The notes under the pieces were generated by a model. It had not been told where the DNA came from and made no database searches. It saw only the letters and a program-made list of their open reading frames with translations. Shown one piece after another: positions 56,363-64,000 of a DNA stretch of 64,000 nt (the first letter of the stretch is position 1; each line of letters starts with the position of its first letter). Location: assembly GCF_000372065.1 (NCBI RefSeq), contig NZ_AQVB01000004.1, forward strand, positions 88,177 to 152,176, given 5' to 3'. A program made the position numbers and the translations under genes. The DNA is from Oligella urethralis DSM 7531. Its GTDB lineage: Bacteria; Pseudomonadota; Gammaproteobacteria; Burkholderiales; Burkholderiaceae_B.

Positions 56363-56461
56363 AAGAGTGTAAATCGCCTTGTCTATCGTAGCCATAGTTT
56401 AATATACTTAAGCTTGAGATGCAGCTAACCACAGCACACTTTATGTGCTTTATTTCTTTAT

Positions 56462-57166
56462 ATGCGCCACCACTTACATCATTTTATTCCTTTTAAAGCC
56501 TTCATCAGCATCGTTTTTACACTCGTCTGTAGTGTAGCCGCAGCGCAGTCTGGGGTGGCGACGGATGTGGACACGGATTTAGGTCCGCTACCACAGCTTG
56601 ATAGTGATGTGGCGTTTAAAGGCGCTTGTCGTAGTGCAGCCTGTGGCGCCGCCTATCGCGAAGATATTCGTTTTGAAAGTATTATCAAAAAGCCGGTAGC
56701 AGGCGGGCGCATATCATCTCATTATGGTTGGCGTATGCATCCTATTGCCCAGACGCCACGCATGCATACTGGTATTGATTATGCCGTACCCATCGGCACT
56801 GAGGTAAAAGCAGCTGAGCATGGCAAGGTTGTTTTTGCCGGTTATCAGGGAGGCTATGGCAATTTACTAGTGATTAAGCATAATTCCACTTATCGTACGG
56901 TCTATGCCCATTTAGATAAATTCAAGGTCAATATCGGAGATTGGGTGAATCAGGGTGATATCGTCGCCTATACAGGTAATACCGGTTTATCTACCGGACC
57001 ACATTTGCATTTTGAAATTCGCAAAAACGGTTTATCACTTAATCCATTAACGGGTGAAAGTGGCAGTGATCATTTATTGGTATTAAATAATGACAGTAGC
57101 CCTAAAATACAGGGTGGTCGTGTTAATCGACAGGCAAATGGTCGTGTTCGTACCATTCTTAAATAA
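56462..57166 (+). CDS. M23-family (LytM) peptidoglycan endopeptidase
   Basis: 234 residues; signal peptide (FISIVFTLVCSVAAAQS) then a LytM domain from about residue 75. Zinc ligands are seen in MHTGIDYA (His102, Asp106) and TGPHLHFEIR (His181, His183), so catalysis is expected. SSHYGWRMHPI is the family's entry motif. A CRSAAC pair precedes the domain. It is divergent from the two small exported proteins, about 100 nt away. Confidence 0.92.
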   Translation: MRHHLHHFIPFKAFISIVFTLVCSVAAAQSGVATDVDTDLGPLPQLDSDVAFKGACRSAACGAAYREDIRFESIIKKPVAGGRISSHYGWRMHPIAQTPRMHTGIDYAVPIGTEVKAAEHGKVVFAGYQGGYGNLLVIKHNSTYRTVYAHLDKFKVNIGDWVNQGDIVAYTGNTGLSTGPHLHFEIRKNGLSLNPLTGESGSDHLLVLNNDSSPKIQGGRVNRQANGRVRTILK

Positions 57167-57357
57167 GTTTCGGGGTAGTCGTATGAGTTTCAAACATGAT
57201 AGCTAGTTCAGTGCATTTATCTTTATCACGTTATAAATATCGTACTTTACATAATATACATTATGCGAATTTTATATGGAGCTTATTCTTAGCCTAGGGC
57301 TTATTTGCTACAATAGTCAGAATGCATTTAAAGCAATTATTGCTATTGGAGATTTAA

Positions 57358-58047
57358 ATGATTGATTTCTATTATTGGACGACACCAAATGGTCATAAAA
57401 TCACCTTATTCTTAGAAGAAGCTGGTCTACCATATACGGTACATCCGATTAATATCGGCAAAGGTGATCAATTTGATCCAGATTTCTTAAAAATTGCACC
57501 GAATAATCGTATTCCAGCCATTGTGGATCAGGATCCTATTGGTGGCGGTGAGCCGCTGGCTATTTTTGAGTCGGGTGCTATTTTAGAGTATTTAGCCGAT
57601 AAGACGGGTTTATTTTTAGCTAAATCAGGACCGAAACGCTACCAAGCTTTACAATGGCTATATTGGCAAATGGGTGGTTTTGGTCCAATGCTCGGTCAAA
57701 ATCATCATTTTAATCAATACGCTGATGAGAAAATCCCCTATGCCATTAATCGCTATGTCAATGAATCACGTCGTTTATATGGTGTACTAAATAAGCAATT
57801 AGCAGGTAAAGACTTTATCATCGGTGATGATTACACCATTGCTGATATGGCTTGCTATCCTTGGGCACTGTATGCTGAGCGTCAAGATGTGGATTTAAAT
57901 GACTACCCACATATTCAAGCATGGATTAAACGCATTGCCGAGCGTCCAGCGACGATTGCTGCCTATGCCTTAATTCCTCAATACAATCCAGATCAAGGCA
58001 AGCCCATGACGGATGAAGCGAAAAAGCATCTATACGGTAAAAAATAA
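57358..58047 (+). CDS. Glutathione S-transferase, Nu-class/YfcG-like
   Basis: 229 residues. The N-terminal thioredoxin fold has YWTTPNGHKITLFLEEAGLPY, where the TPN triad (Thr, Asn) is that of YfcG-type disulfide-bond reductases rather than the Tyr or Cys of other GSTs. PNNRIPAIVD (cis-Pro loop) and ESGAILEYLADK follow, then an all-helical C-domain with IGDDYTIADMACYPW. Probably acts on glutathione disulfides. TTGGAGA precedes the ATG; moaD begins 29 nt later. Confidence 0.9.
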   Translation: MIDFYYWTTPNGHKITLFLEEAGLPYTVHPINIGKGDQFDPDFLKIAPNNRIPAIVDQDPIGGGEPLAIFESGAILEYLADKTGLFLAKSGPKRYQALQWLYWQMGGFGPMLGQNHHFNQYADEKIPYAINRYVNESRRLYGVLNKQLAGKDFIIGDDYTIADMACYPWALYAERQDVDLNDYPHIQAWIKRIAERPATIAAYALIPQYNPDQGKPMTDEAKKHLYGKK

Positions 58048-58076
58048 TAGTTTAAAAAGGAAGTATTGAGTTTATT

Positions 58077-58328
58077 ATGCTACAGATTCATTATATGGCT
58101 AAGCTACGAGAGGAGCTCGATGTGAGCAATGAGCGCATCGATTGGGCTGGTGGTACGGTTGATGAGCTTTTAAACGTTTTACGTGGCCGCGGTGAGCCAT
58201 GGCAATCCACCCTCTCCCCAGCCAATGTTTATAAAGTGGCAGTAAATCAAGAGATTGTGCATGATTTCCAAGCGCAGGTGGCGCCTGATGCCGAGGTAGC
58301 TATTTTACCGCCAGTAACTGGAGGCTAG
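58077..58328 (+). CDS. moaD: Molybdopterin synthase sulfur carrier subunit
   Basis: 83 residues, ubiquitin-like, ending in the required Gly-Gly (PPVTGG) that carries the thiocarboxylate. AKLREELDVSNERIDW near the start fits MoaD. It is followed after 1 nt by moaE, with which it forms molybdopterin synthase. Confidence 0.93.
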   Translation: MLQIHYMAKLREELDVSNERIDWAGGTVDELLNVLRGRGEPWQSTLSPANVYKVAVNQEIVHDFQAQVAPDAEVAILPPVTGG

Positions 58329-58329
58329 T

Positions 58330-58788
58330 ATGCATCGCATCAGCATTCAGGAGCAGGATTTTTGTCTGCAGCAGGAACTTCAAGCGCTTGAGTCCAGTGT
58401 ATCCAATACGGGCGCCATGGTTAGCTTTACGGGCAAAGTACGTGGGCATGACCATGACAAAGCGCTGAGCCATTTATTTTTAGAATACTTTCCCGGAGTG
58501 ACTGAAAAAGAGATAGAAAAAATCATTCTACAAGCTAAGGCACAATGGCCAATTCACTATGTGCGCGTGATCCATCGGGTCGGACGCATTGCAGTTAATG
58601 AAAATATTGTGTTAGTGTTGACGGCGAGTGAGCATCGAAAGGCCGCCTATCAGGCTAATGAATTTATTATGGACTATCTTAAAACCCATGCCCCCTTTTG
58701 GAAAAAGGAGCATTTTGTTGACGGCAGCTCGCACTGGGTTGAGATGAAGCAGTCGGATTTAGAGCATACCGCATGCTGGCAGGCTTAA
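58330..58788 (+). CDS. moaE: Molybdopterin synthase catalytic subunit
   Basis: 152 residues; converts cyclic pyranopterin monophosphate to molybdopterin with MoaD. It has GAMVSFTGKVRGHD, HLFLEYFPGVTEKE, VRVIHRVGRIAVNENIVLVLTASEHRKAAYQANEFIMDYLKTHAPFWKKE, all family motifs. It overlaps mobA by 16 nt. Confidence 0.94.
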   Translation: MHRISIQEQDFCLQQELQALESSVSNTGAMVSFTGKVRGHDHDKALSHLFLEYFPGVTEKEIEKIILQAKAQWPIHYVRVIHRVGRIAVNENIVLVLTASEHRKAAYQANEFIMDYLKTHAPFWKKEHFVDGSSHWVEMKQSDLEHTACWQA

Positions 58789-59387
58789 GCACCCCGCTCC
58801 CCTCCTTGGCCGCAGTTATCTTAGCTGGCGGCTTAGGACGGCGGATGGGCTATCAACAAAAGGGCTTGTTGAGCTTAAATCAACGCCCTTTGATTGAGCA
58901 TATGCTAGATAAAATAAGCCCTTATACAGAGCATATTATGATCAGCGCCAATGCGGCTCATGAGCAATATCAAGCCTTCGGTTACCCGGTGGTCGCCGAC
59001 CTTGCGCCTTATCAGCAGCGCGGTCCCTTAGCAGGCATCTATAGTGGCATCACGCAGTTGGCAGAAGATATTGAGTTGATACAGATTTTGCCCTGTGATA
59101 GCCCATACTTACCAAATAATTTAGCGTGGCTTTTTTATCAATACTTAGAAAGTCATCCTGATAAAGATTTAGTCGTTGCGGCGACCGATGATAAAGTGCA
59201 TCCTGTGATTATGCAATGCAGACGACGTATTTTGCAGCCACTTAAGACCTACTTAGATGATCCCGCGAAGCAAAACCGAGTGATGGGCTTTATTCGCAGC
59301 TGTGATTATGGCACTATCCAATTTAGCAATCATCAGCAATTTACAAATATTAATGAGCCCAGCCTATTAGCTGGCTACCAAGTATAA
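58773..59387 (+). CDS. mobA: Molybdenum cofactor guanylyltransferase
   Basis: 204 residues; adds GMP to molybdopterin to form the bis-MGD cofactor used by formate dehydrogenase. Nucleotide-binding motif AVILAGGLGRRMGYQQKGLLSL (the common GxDKGL reads YQQKGL, keeping the Lys), then PLAGIYSGI and LPCDSPYLP. It starts inside the end of moaE. Confidence 0.92.
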   Translation: MLAGLSTPLPSLAAVILAGGLGRRMGYQQKGLLSLNQRPLIEHMLDKISPYTEHIMISANAAHEQYQAFGYPVVADLAPYQQRGPLAGIYSGITQLAEDIELIQILPCDSPYLPNNLAWLFYQYLESHPDKDLVVAATDDKVHPVIMQCRRRILQPLKTYLDDPAKQNRVMGFIRSCDYGTIQFSNHQQFTNINEPSLLAGYQV

Positions 59388-59396
59388 AGGATAAGC

Positions 59397-60608
59397 ATGA
59401 GAGACTATTATGACGCCTTAAATGATCTACTAAGCAATGCCCTAAGCACGCAAGACATTGAGGAAGTGCCCTTAGAACAGGCCGTGGGTCGCATATTAGC
59501 CAAGGATCTATTAGTTCAGTATCCCGCACCGCAATTTGATAATAGCGCCATGGACGGCTATGCAGTAAATGATATGCAACGCTTAACATGGGAAGTGATT
59601 GGGACCATTGCTGCCGGCGATGAAAGTGCACAGTTCGACTTAAAGCCTGGGCAAGCCGTACGTATTTTGACTGGTGCAGGCATGCCTAAGCATTGTGACT
59701 CCGTGATTCAGCAGGAACTGGTGGAGCGCAACGGCGATCGTATCAGTATTAAAGAAGCCTTTGCCGCAGGAAAAAACATTCGCTATATGGGCGAGGAGCT
59801 ACAACAAGGTGAGGTATTACTTGATGCAAATCGGGCTATCACGCCGGCGGCCATTGGCTTATTAGCAAGCCAGGGTTATGCTACAGTGCCCTGCTTTGCT
59901 AAACTGAAACTAACGGTATTTTCTACGGGCGATGAATTAACACCCTTGGGACAAGCCTTAGCCATCAATCAAATCTATGATTCTAATCGACCGATGTTAT
60001 TAAGCTTTTTAAAGCGCTACCGTTTTTTAGAGATTAGCAGCGGTGGTGCCATTGAGGATAAACTGGAGACGCTTAAAACCCGTATCAGTGAGGCAGCGAG
60101 CACCCAAGATGTATTGATTTTTACCGGTGGCGCATCCGTTGGTGAAAAAGACTATTTAAAGCAAGCGCTTGAGGAATTAGGTGAAATTGAGCATTGGAAA
60201 TTAGCAATTAAACCGGGTAAGCCATTTGGCTGGGGTAAGGTAGGGACTAATACCAAAGTGTTTTTACTACCCGGTAATCCGGTAGCGAGTTATGCCACTA
60301 CCCTACTACTGGCGTTGCCTGCTATGAAGCGTATTGCTGGCGTCAGCATTGACAAAGCAAAGCCATTTAGCTTTAAGGCCAAAGCTGCATTTGATATCAG
60401 TCAAAATAAAAGTATCAGAAGGGATTTTAGACGAGGCCGCCTAGTTAATAATGAGGAAGGCCTTTGGGTGGAGTTATTAAGTACGCAAGACTCACATATG
60501 CTCTCCGGCATTTCCTATGGCGATGTCTTGGTTGAAATTCCCCCACAAGCGGATGTTAAGACTGCACAGCTACTCAATGTCTATCCACTCGCAGGGGCCT
60601 TGGACTAG
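59397..60608 (+). CDS. moeA: Molybdopterin molybdenumtransferase
   Basis: 403 residues; inserts molybdenum into adenylylated molybdopterin. It has PAPQFDNSAMDGYAV, RILTGAGMPKHCDSVIQQE, FSTGDELTPLG, FTGGASVGEKDYLK and KPGKPFGWGKV, LLPGNPVASYAT. Length is normal. It is convergent with fdhD; an 8-bp repeat (ggcagagc / gctctgcc, 60618-60651) spans the junction. Confidence 0.95.
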   Translation: MRDYYDALNDLLSNALSTQDIEEVPLEQAVGRILAKDLLVQYPAPQFDNSAMDGYAVNDMQRLTWEVIGTIAAGDESAQFDLKPGQAVRILTGAGMPKHCDSVIQQELVERNGDRISIKEAFAAGKNIRYMGEELQQGEVLLDANRAITPAAIGLLASQGYATVPCFAKLKLTVFSTGDELTPLGQALAINQIYDSNRPMLLSFLKRYRFLEISSGGAIEDKLETLKTRISEAASTQDVLIFTGGASVGEKDYLKQALEELGEIEHWKLAIKPGKPFGWGKVGTNTKVFLLPGNPVASYATTLLLALPAMKRIAGVSIDKAKPFSFKAKAAFDISQNKSIRRDFRRGRLVNNEEGLWVELLSTQDSHMLSGISYGDVLVEIPPQADVKTAQLLNVYPLAGALD

Positions 60609-60626
60609 CTTAGCTGAGGCAGAGCG

Positions 60627-61424
60627 TCACTCAGTGAACACATGCTCTGCCCCATGATAAATCACCTGACGTTGGGGTCGGGCAAAACCGATTAAGGTTA
60701 AACCGGCCTCTTTGGCTAAGTTAACAGCAAACTGGGTAGGTGCGGATACGGCGACCAAGCAGGAAATACCACTTAAGGCGGATTTTAAAACCATCTCATA
60801 GCTGGCTCGACTAGAAACTACCACAAACCCCTCTTCCCACGGAAGCTGATGCTTCATCGCATAACCGATCAATTTATCAAGGGCATTATGACGTCCCACA
60901 TCCTCAAAACTCAGTTGAATCTCACCGCTTTGCGTAGCCCACGCTGCAGCATGTACGGAACCCGTAGATTCACGCAAAGGTTGCATCTCATCAAATTGGA
61001 TTAAGGCCTTTTTAATCGCCTCGGCAGTCAGGTCGACATGATGGCTAATTTGGGCAATTTCAGGCTTTACCGCTGCTAAATTTTCAATCCCGCATAGGCC
61101 ACAGCCCGTACGTCCTTGAAGATTACGGCGCCGATGCTTTAACTCGACAAAAGCGGCGGTGGCTATTTCCATATCCACAATGATGCCTTGCTCAGTTTCG
61201 TAGAGCTGTACATCATAAAGCTGTGAAGGACGTTTAATAATCCCCTCACTTAAGCTAAAGCCTAAGGCTAGCGCCTCCAGGTCGGCGGGTGTCGCCATCA
61301 AGACAATATGTGAGACCCCATTGTATACGAGTGATACTGGAGTCTCCTGAATAAGAACGTCTTGAGTGGGTGTGATAACACCATGCTCAAGACGCCAGAC
61401 AGATGCTTTTGATAAAGGATTCAT
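60627..61424 (-). CDS. fdhD: Formate dehydrogenase sulfurtransferase FdhD
   Basis: 265 residues from ATG 61424. It sulfurates the bis-MGD cofactor of formate dehydrogenase using sulfur from IscS. The essential Cys pair lies in GRTGCGLCGIE (Cys108, Cys111), with SFEDVGRHNALDKLIGYA and VSSRASYEMVLKSALSGI downstream. It is 14 nt after the gamma subunit gene, apparently the same transcript. Confidence 0.94.
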   Translation of the reverse strand: MNPLSKASVWRLEHGVITPTQDVLIQETPVSLVYNGVSHIVLMATPADLEALALGFSLSEGIIKRPSQLYDVQLYETEQGIIVDMEIATAAFVELKHRRRNLQGRTGCGLCGIENLAAVKPEIAQISHHVDLTAEAIKKALIQFDEMQPLRESTGSVHAAAWATQSGEIQLSFEDVGRHNALDKLIGYAMKHQLPWEEGFVVVSSRASYEMVLKSALSGISCLVAVSAPTQFAVNLAKEAGLTLIGFARPQRQVIYHGAEHVFTE

Positions 61425-61438
61425 CAAGCAAAAATGAA

Positions 61439-62107
61439 CTACACCGTGGTATTAGTGGTTTTGGCCTTTTCATCACGCTTGGCCATCACCTCACGATACC
61501 AACGGGGGTGATGCGTACGCGCCCAAGCCTGAGACACTACGCCTTCAACCATGGCGCGAATCGTGCCTCTAACCCAAATAGCGGCATACACGTGCACAAT
61601 AATACCGGCAATTAATACTAAGGCAGCAGCAGCATGTAGCAACAGAGCGATACGCTTAACTGGGATTGGTACCACCTGACCAAAATAGGCATGCCACGCT
61701 AACAAACCAGTAATGAGCAAAACTAGCATACAGCTGCTCATTAACCAGAACATGGCCTTTTGACCAGCGTTGTACTTGCCAACATCACCCACAGCTCGAC
61801 CGCGCAATACATCACCCACCGAGGTCAGCCACTTCACATCCTCTTTATTTAAAAAGTTATGGCTGAAGTAGCGGAAGAACATGATCATGAAACTAATAAA
61901 CATGACCACGCCAATCCATGGGTGTAACATGCGAGCTAATTGGGGTGTACCAAAAATACCGGTAAGCCAGAAGAAAGCAGGATAGAAAAAGGCTAAACCT
62001 GAAATGGCCAGTAACACAAAGCAGCCGGCAGTAACCCAGTGATTAACACGCTCTACCTTGCGGTATCGCTGAATCACGGGTTCATTGATTTTAATATGCT
62101 GAGTCAT
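61439..62107 (-). CDS. fdoI: Formate dehydrogenase gamma subunit (cytochrome b556)
   Basis: 222 residues with four membrane helices and haem-binding His, e.g. RVNHWVTAGCFVLLAISGLAFFYP, LHPWIGVVMFISFMIMFFRY, LLHAAAALVLIAGIIVHVYAA. Anchors the dehydrogenase in the inner membrane and passes electrons to quinone. It lies 2 nt after the beta subunit gene. Confidence 0.93.
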   Translation of the reverse strand: MTQHIKINEPVIQRYRKVERVNHWVTAGCFVLLAISGLAFFYPAFFWLTGIFGTPQLARMLHPWIGVVMFISFMIMFFRYFSHNFLNKEDVKWLTSVGDVLRGRAVGDVGKYNAGQKAMFWLMSSCMLVLLITGLLAWHAYFGQVVPIPVKRIALLLHAAAALVLIAGIIVHVYAAIWVRGTIRAMVEGVVSQAWARTHHPRWYREVMAKRDEKAKTTNTTV

Positions 62108-62109
62108 GC

Positions 62110-63027
62110 TTATGCCTCCTCTTCGCTAGGTAGAACATCACCGTCCTTATTGATTACCTCAGCCCGATCCTCATCGGTGCGGCTAGGACCAATCGTAATG
62201 TAGTGCAACCAACCTAGAAAACCGGCTGCCGCAATACCAACGGTGGCTAATGGCTTTAAGATGCCCTTCCAGATTTGGACGCTTGAGCTGATCTTAGGAT
62301 CAGTAGGTAAGCCACTATATAAATCTGGCCTATCAGCGTGATGTAGAACATACATCACATGCGTACCGCCTACTCCCTCAGGGTCATAAAGACCGGCATT
62401 TTTAAAGCCACGACGATTAAGATCCTGGATACGGTCCTCGGCAAATGTCTTCATCGCCTCTTTGGAACCGAAGCGAATGGCACCCGTAGGACAGGTCTTA
62501 ACACAGGAGGGCTCCTGACCGACAGCAACACGATCAGAACATAAAGAGCACTTATAGGCCTTATTATCCTCTTTAGAAACGCGTGGAATATTGAAAGGAC
62601 AACCGGCTACACAGTAACCACAACCAATACAGTTCTCCTGATGGAAATCCACGATACCGTTAGCGTATTGAATAATTGCGCCCGGCGAAGGACAGGCCTT
62701 TAAACAACCTGGGTCCGCACAGTGCATACAGCCATCCTTACGAATTAGCCACTCAAGCTTACCGAATTCCTCAGTTTCGCTATAGCGCATCACCGTCCAA
62801 CTTTTTGGGGTGAGGTCAGCTGGGTTGTCATAGACACCGACGTTAGTGCCGACTTCATCGCGTAAATCATTCCACTCGGAACAGGCAACTTGACAGGCTT
62901 TACAGCCAATACAGGTAGTCGTGTCAATCAGCTTAGCAACTTCTACCACAGGCTTGCGAACTTGAGGTGGTGGCGTGACTGTCGACGTCGCTGAGCGACG
63001 CTTAATATCCAGTGATTGAAGCGCCAT
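62110..63027 (-). CDS. fdxH: Formate dehydrogenase beta subunit (4x 4Fe-4S)
   Basis: 305 residues from ATG 63027, supported by AGGAG 8 nt upstream. Four ferredoxin-type Cys clusters are visible ([75 protein letters not shown]) and one C-terminal membrane helix ([20 protein letters not shown]). In fdnGHI/fdoGHI operons the alpha subunit gene is directly upstream; here a promoter, a hairpin and then moaC lie upstream instead. Confidence 0.94.
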   Translation of the reverse strand: MALQSLDIKRRSATSTVTPPPQVRKPVVEVAKLIDTTTCIGCKACQVACSEWNDLRDEVGTNVGVYDNPADLTPKSWTVMRYSETEEFGKLEWLIRKDGCMHCADPGCLKACPSPGAIIQYANGIVDFHQENCIGCGYCVAGCPFNIPRVSKEDNKAYKCSLCSDRVAVGQEPSCVKTCPTGAIRFGSKEAMKTFAEDRIQDLNRRGFKNAGLYDPEGVGGTHVMYVLHHADRPDLYSGLPTDPKISSSVQIWKGILKPLATVGIAAAGFLGWLHYITIGPSRTDEDRAEVINKDGDVLPSEEEA

Positions 63028-63060
63028 CACATATCTCCTAAAAAAAATTAAACACTTAGA

Positions 63061-63087
63061 TAATTGCTGCTTAGCGAGCAGCAATTA
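63061..63087 (-). promoter_or_regulatory. Leader hairpin upstream of fdxH
   Basis: Perfect 11-bp stem taattgctgct / agcagcaatta with a 5-nt loop, between the predicted promoter and the fdxH ribosome site, 34 nt before the ATG. A T-rich run (plus 63040s, aaaaaaaatt) follows 20 nt later on the minus strand, so an attenuation or mRNA-stability role is possible. It could also act as the terminator for moaC. Confidence 0.45.
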
Positions 63088-63121
63088 CATAAAGCTCGCG
63101 TATAACACGTATAACGCCTAC

Positions 63122-63150
63122 ATTATACTCCTTGTGGATAAAAATGTAAG
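63122..63150 (-). promoter_or_regulatory. Sigma70-type promoter for fdxH-fdoI-fdhD
   Basis: On the minus strand, -10 TATAAT (plus 63127-63122), a 17-nt spacer and -35 CTTACA (plus 63150-63145). The perfect -10 and the short distance to moaC's end support an independent transcription start for the formate dehydrogenase accessory unit. Confidence 0.5.
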
Positions 63151-63173
63151 CTAAGTGATACCCTAAAAAAAAG

Positions 63174-63662
63174 CTAATCAGCTCGTCGGACGTAATCACC
63201 CGATTTACCACCACTTTTTTTAAGTAACTGCAGCTGTTCAATGACCATGCCTTTATCAACCGCCTTTAACATATCGTAAACCGTGAGTAAACCGACACTC
63301 GCAGCGGTCAGCGCTTCCATCTCCACGCCTGTTTTACCAATGGTTTCTACCGTCACTTCAATGCTCGCTTTGCGGGCCTCGGGAAATAGCTGGAAATCTA
63401 CATTAATATGGGTTAGGGCTAAGGGATGGCATAAAGGAATGAGCTGAGCTGTTTGCTTAGCAGCCTGAATTGCCGCAATACGGGCAATGCCTAAGACATC
63501 GCCCTTTTTACTTTGACCAGAGGCAAGTAAATCATAAGCCACCTGATTCATCACAATGGCGCCAGCGGCCACCGCTTGACGTTTGCTGCTGTCTTTGGTG
63601 CCGACATCGACCATATGTGCTTGACCGTCTTCATTAAAATGCGTAAGTTTTTTTGCTGACAT
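63174..63662 (-). CDS. moaC: Cyclic pyranopterin monophosphate synthase
   Basis: 162 residues; with MoaA carries out the first step of molybdopterin synthesis. It has [75 protein letters not shown], all MoaC motifs. GAGGAG lies 10 nt before the ATG. The end of an IS605-type tnpB is about 35-50 nt upstream in the same orientation. Confidence 0.95.
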   Translation of the reverse strand: MSAKKLTHFNEDGQAHMVDVGTKDSSKRQAVAAGAIVMNQVAYDLLASGQSKKGDVLGIARIAAIQAAKQTAQLIPLCHPLALTHINVDFQLFPEARKASIEVTVETIGKTGVEMEALTAASVGLLTVYDMLKAVDKGMVIEQLQLLKKSGGKSGDYVRRAD

Positions 63663-63674
63663 AAATGCTATGCT

Positions 63675-63800
63675 CCTCTTAGTTTAGCTTCATTTTGACT
63701 TCCTCCCCTCCCTAAAGGGATGGGATTCCTGCTTCCAGACGGCCAAGACCGACCGCAAGAATGTTCCGACTGGCGTTGATATCTCGATCATGCCTTGTGC
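63675..63800 (-). ncRNA. Probable tnpB-associated guide RNA (omega/reRNA) 3' end
   Basis: TnpB elements encode a guide RNA overlapping the tnpB 3' end and the element's right end. Here the minus strand has the typical end: stem CCCATCCC / GGGAGGGG (plus 63717-63724 with 63705-63712; one A-G mismatch) with the tnpB stop codon in the 4-nt loop, then GAGGAAGTCA near 63696. The following ~20 nt (to about 63675) would be the guide. The 5' limit is approximate. Confidence 0.4.
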
Positions 63801-64000
63801 CACACTGCGCACACGTCCATTCTCTTATTCGCAAACCTGCTCTACCTTTCGGACTGCTGTCACGACTGCCACAGCACGAACACGTTTGGGTAGTGTATCG
63901 TTCTGATACGACTTCAAAACGGCAACCTGCGTGCTCGCATTTATAAGTCAATTGCCGTTTGATTTCAAACCAAGCAGCGTCATAGACGGACTTGGCTAGT
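63712..64000 (-). mobile_element. tnpB: IS605/IS1341-type tnpB, C-terminal part (5' part outside window)
   Basis: Open to the right edge; the last ~95 codons are visible: AKSVYDAAWFEIKRQLTYKCEHAGC, then the zinc ribbon TCSCCGSRD...WTCAQCGTRHDRDINASRNIL. The Asp of HDRDINA is the third RuvC residue, so this end is intact. TnpB is an RNA-guided DNA endonuclease that maintains its element. Whether tnpA and the N-terminal RuvC residues are present cannot be seen. The right end of the element is about 63696. Confidence 0.85.

Noticed and set aside
63071-63259. Short minus-strand frame across the moaC end and fdxH leader
   Set aside because: Overlaps moaC in another frame, no ribosome site, and conflicts with the promoter and hairpin seen there.
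1-64000. CRISPR arrays, rRNA genes, prophage structural genes, selenocysteine codons
   Set aside because: No regularly spaced repeats, no rRNA-like sequence, no phage gene cassettes and no in-frame UGA within a recognisable selenoprotein were found.

Overview
The window reads as chromosome of a betaproteobacterium, most likely a moderate-to-low-GC member of the Alcaligenaceae/Burkholderiales (Oligella-, Pelistega- or Paenalcaligenes-like). The reasons are a Bug-type (TctC) solute receptor, a BPSS1780-type membrane protein, the APH-fold homoserine kinase, a recG-oxyR pair and an asd-x-truA arrangement. The genus is an inference. Gene density is high. Most of the sequence is ordinary housekeeping DNA, with a few accessory or unusual patches.

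Layout: (1) 1-3170, minus strand: gmk-rpoZ-spoT (stringent response; spoT runs off the left edge), with ung divergent. (2) 4032-13751: a compact Tad/Flp-type pilus or secretion operon: three pilin-like proteins, one unknown exported protein, CpaB, secretin, an FHA-TadA fusion ATPase, TadB, TadC and a DUF192 tail. (3) 13789-16207: an acyl-CoA dehydrogenase and an orphan small membrane protein behind two hairpins. (4) 16208-17400: an AT-rich patch next to tRNA-Val(GAC), holding a VbhA-like antitoxin, a truncated Fic toxin and an orphan MNT nucleotidyltransferase. (5) 17563-31079: yicC / rph-rdgB-hemW, glnA, leuCDB-asd-x-truA, an M48 lipoprotein protease, a BPSS1780-like protein and thrB. (6) 31227-46254: a CLC channel, dusA, nrdAB-yfaE behind two NrdR boxes, yihY, a DUF2069 protein, selO, aroC, ridA, recG and oxyR. 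(7) 46264-53673, minus strand: a seven-gene unit that starts with one polypeptide fusing an ECF sigma factor to its RskA-type anti-sigma factor, followed 12 nt later by the Mrp (Mnh) Na+/H+ antiporter operon with fused A and B subunits. (8) 53757-58047: an SDR, a Bug receptor, two tandem related small exported proteins, an M23 peptidase and a GST. (9) 58077-63662: molybdenum cofactor genes (moaD, moaE, mobA, moeA, moaC) around a formate dehydrogenase cluster (fdhD, gamma and beta subunits) that lacks the catalytic alpha subunit. (10) 63696-64000: the 3' end of an IS605/IS1341-type tnpB with its probable guide-RNA end, abutting moaC.

The most notable candidate system is the sigma/anti-sigma fusion heading the Mrp antiporter operon. 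It suggests a self-contained, membrane-anchored regulator controlling sodium/proton exchange. Second are the tnpB/guide-RNA end placed directly in the moaC leader, and the decayed toxin-antitoxin patch beside tRNA-Val.
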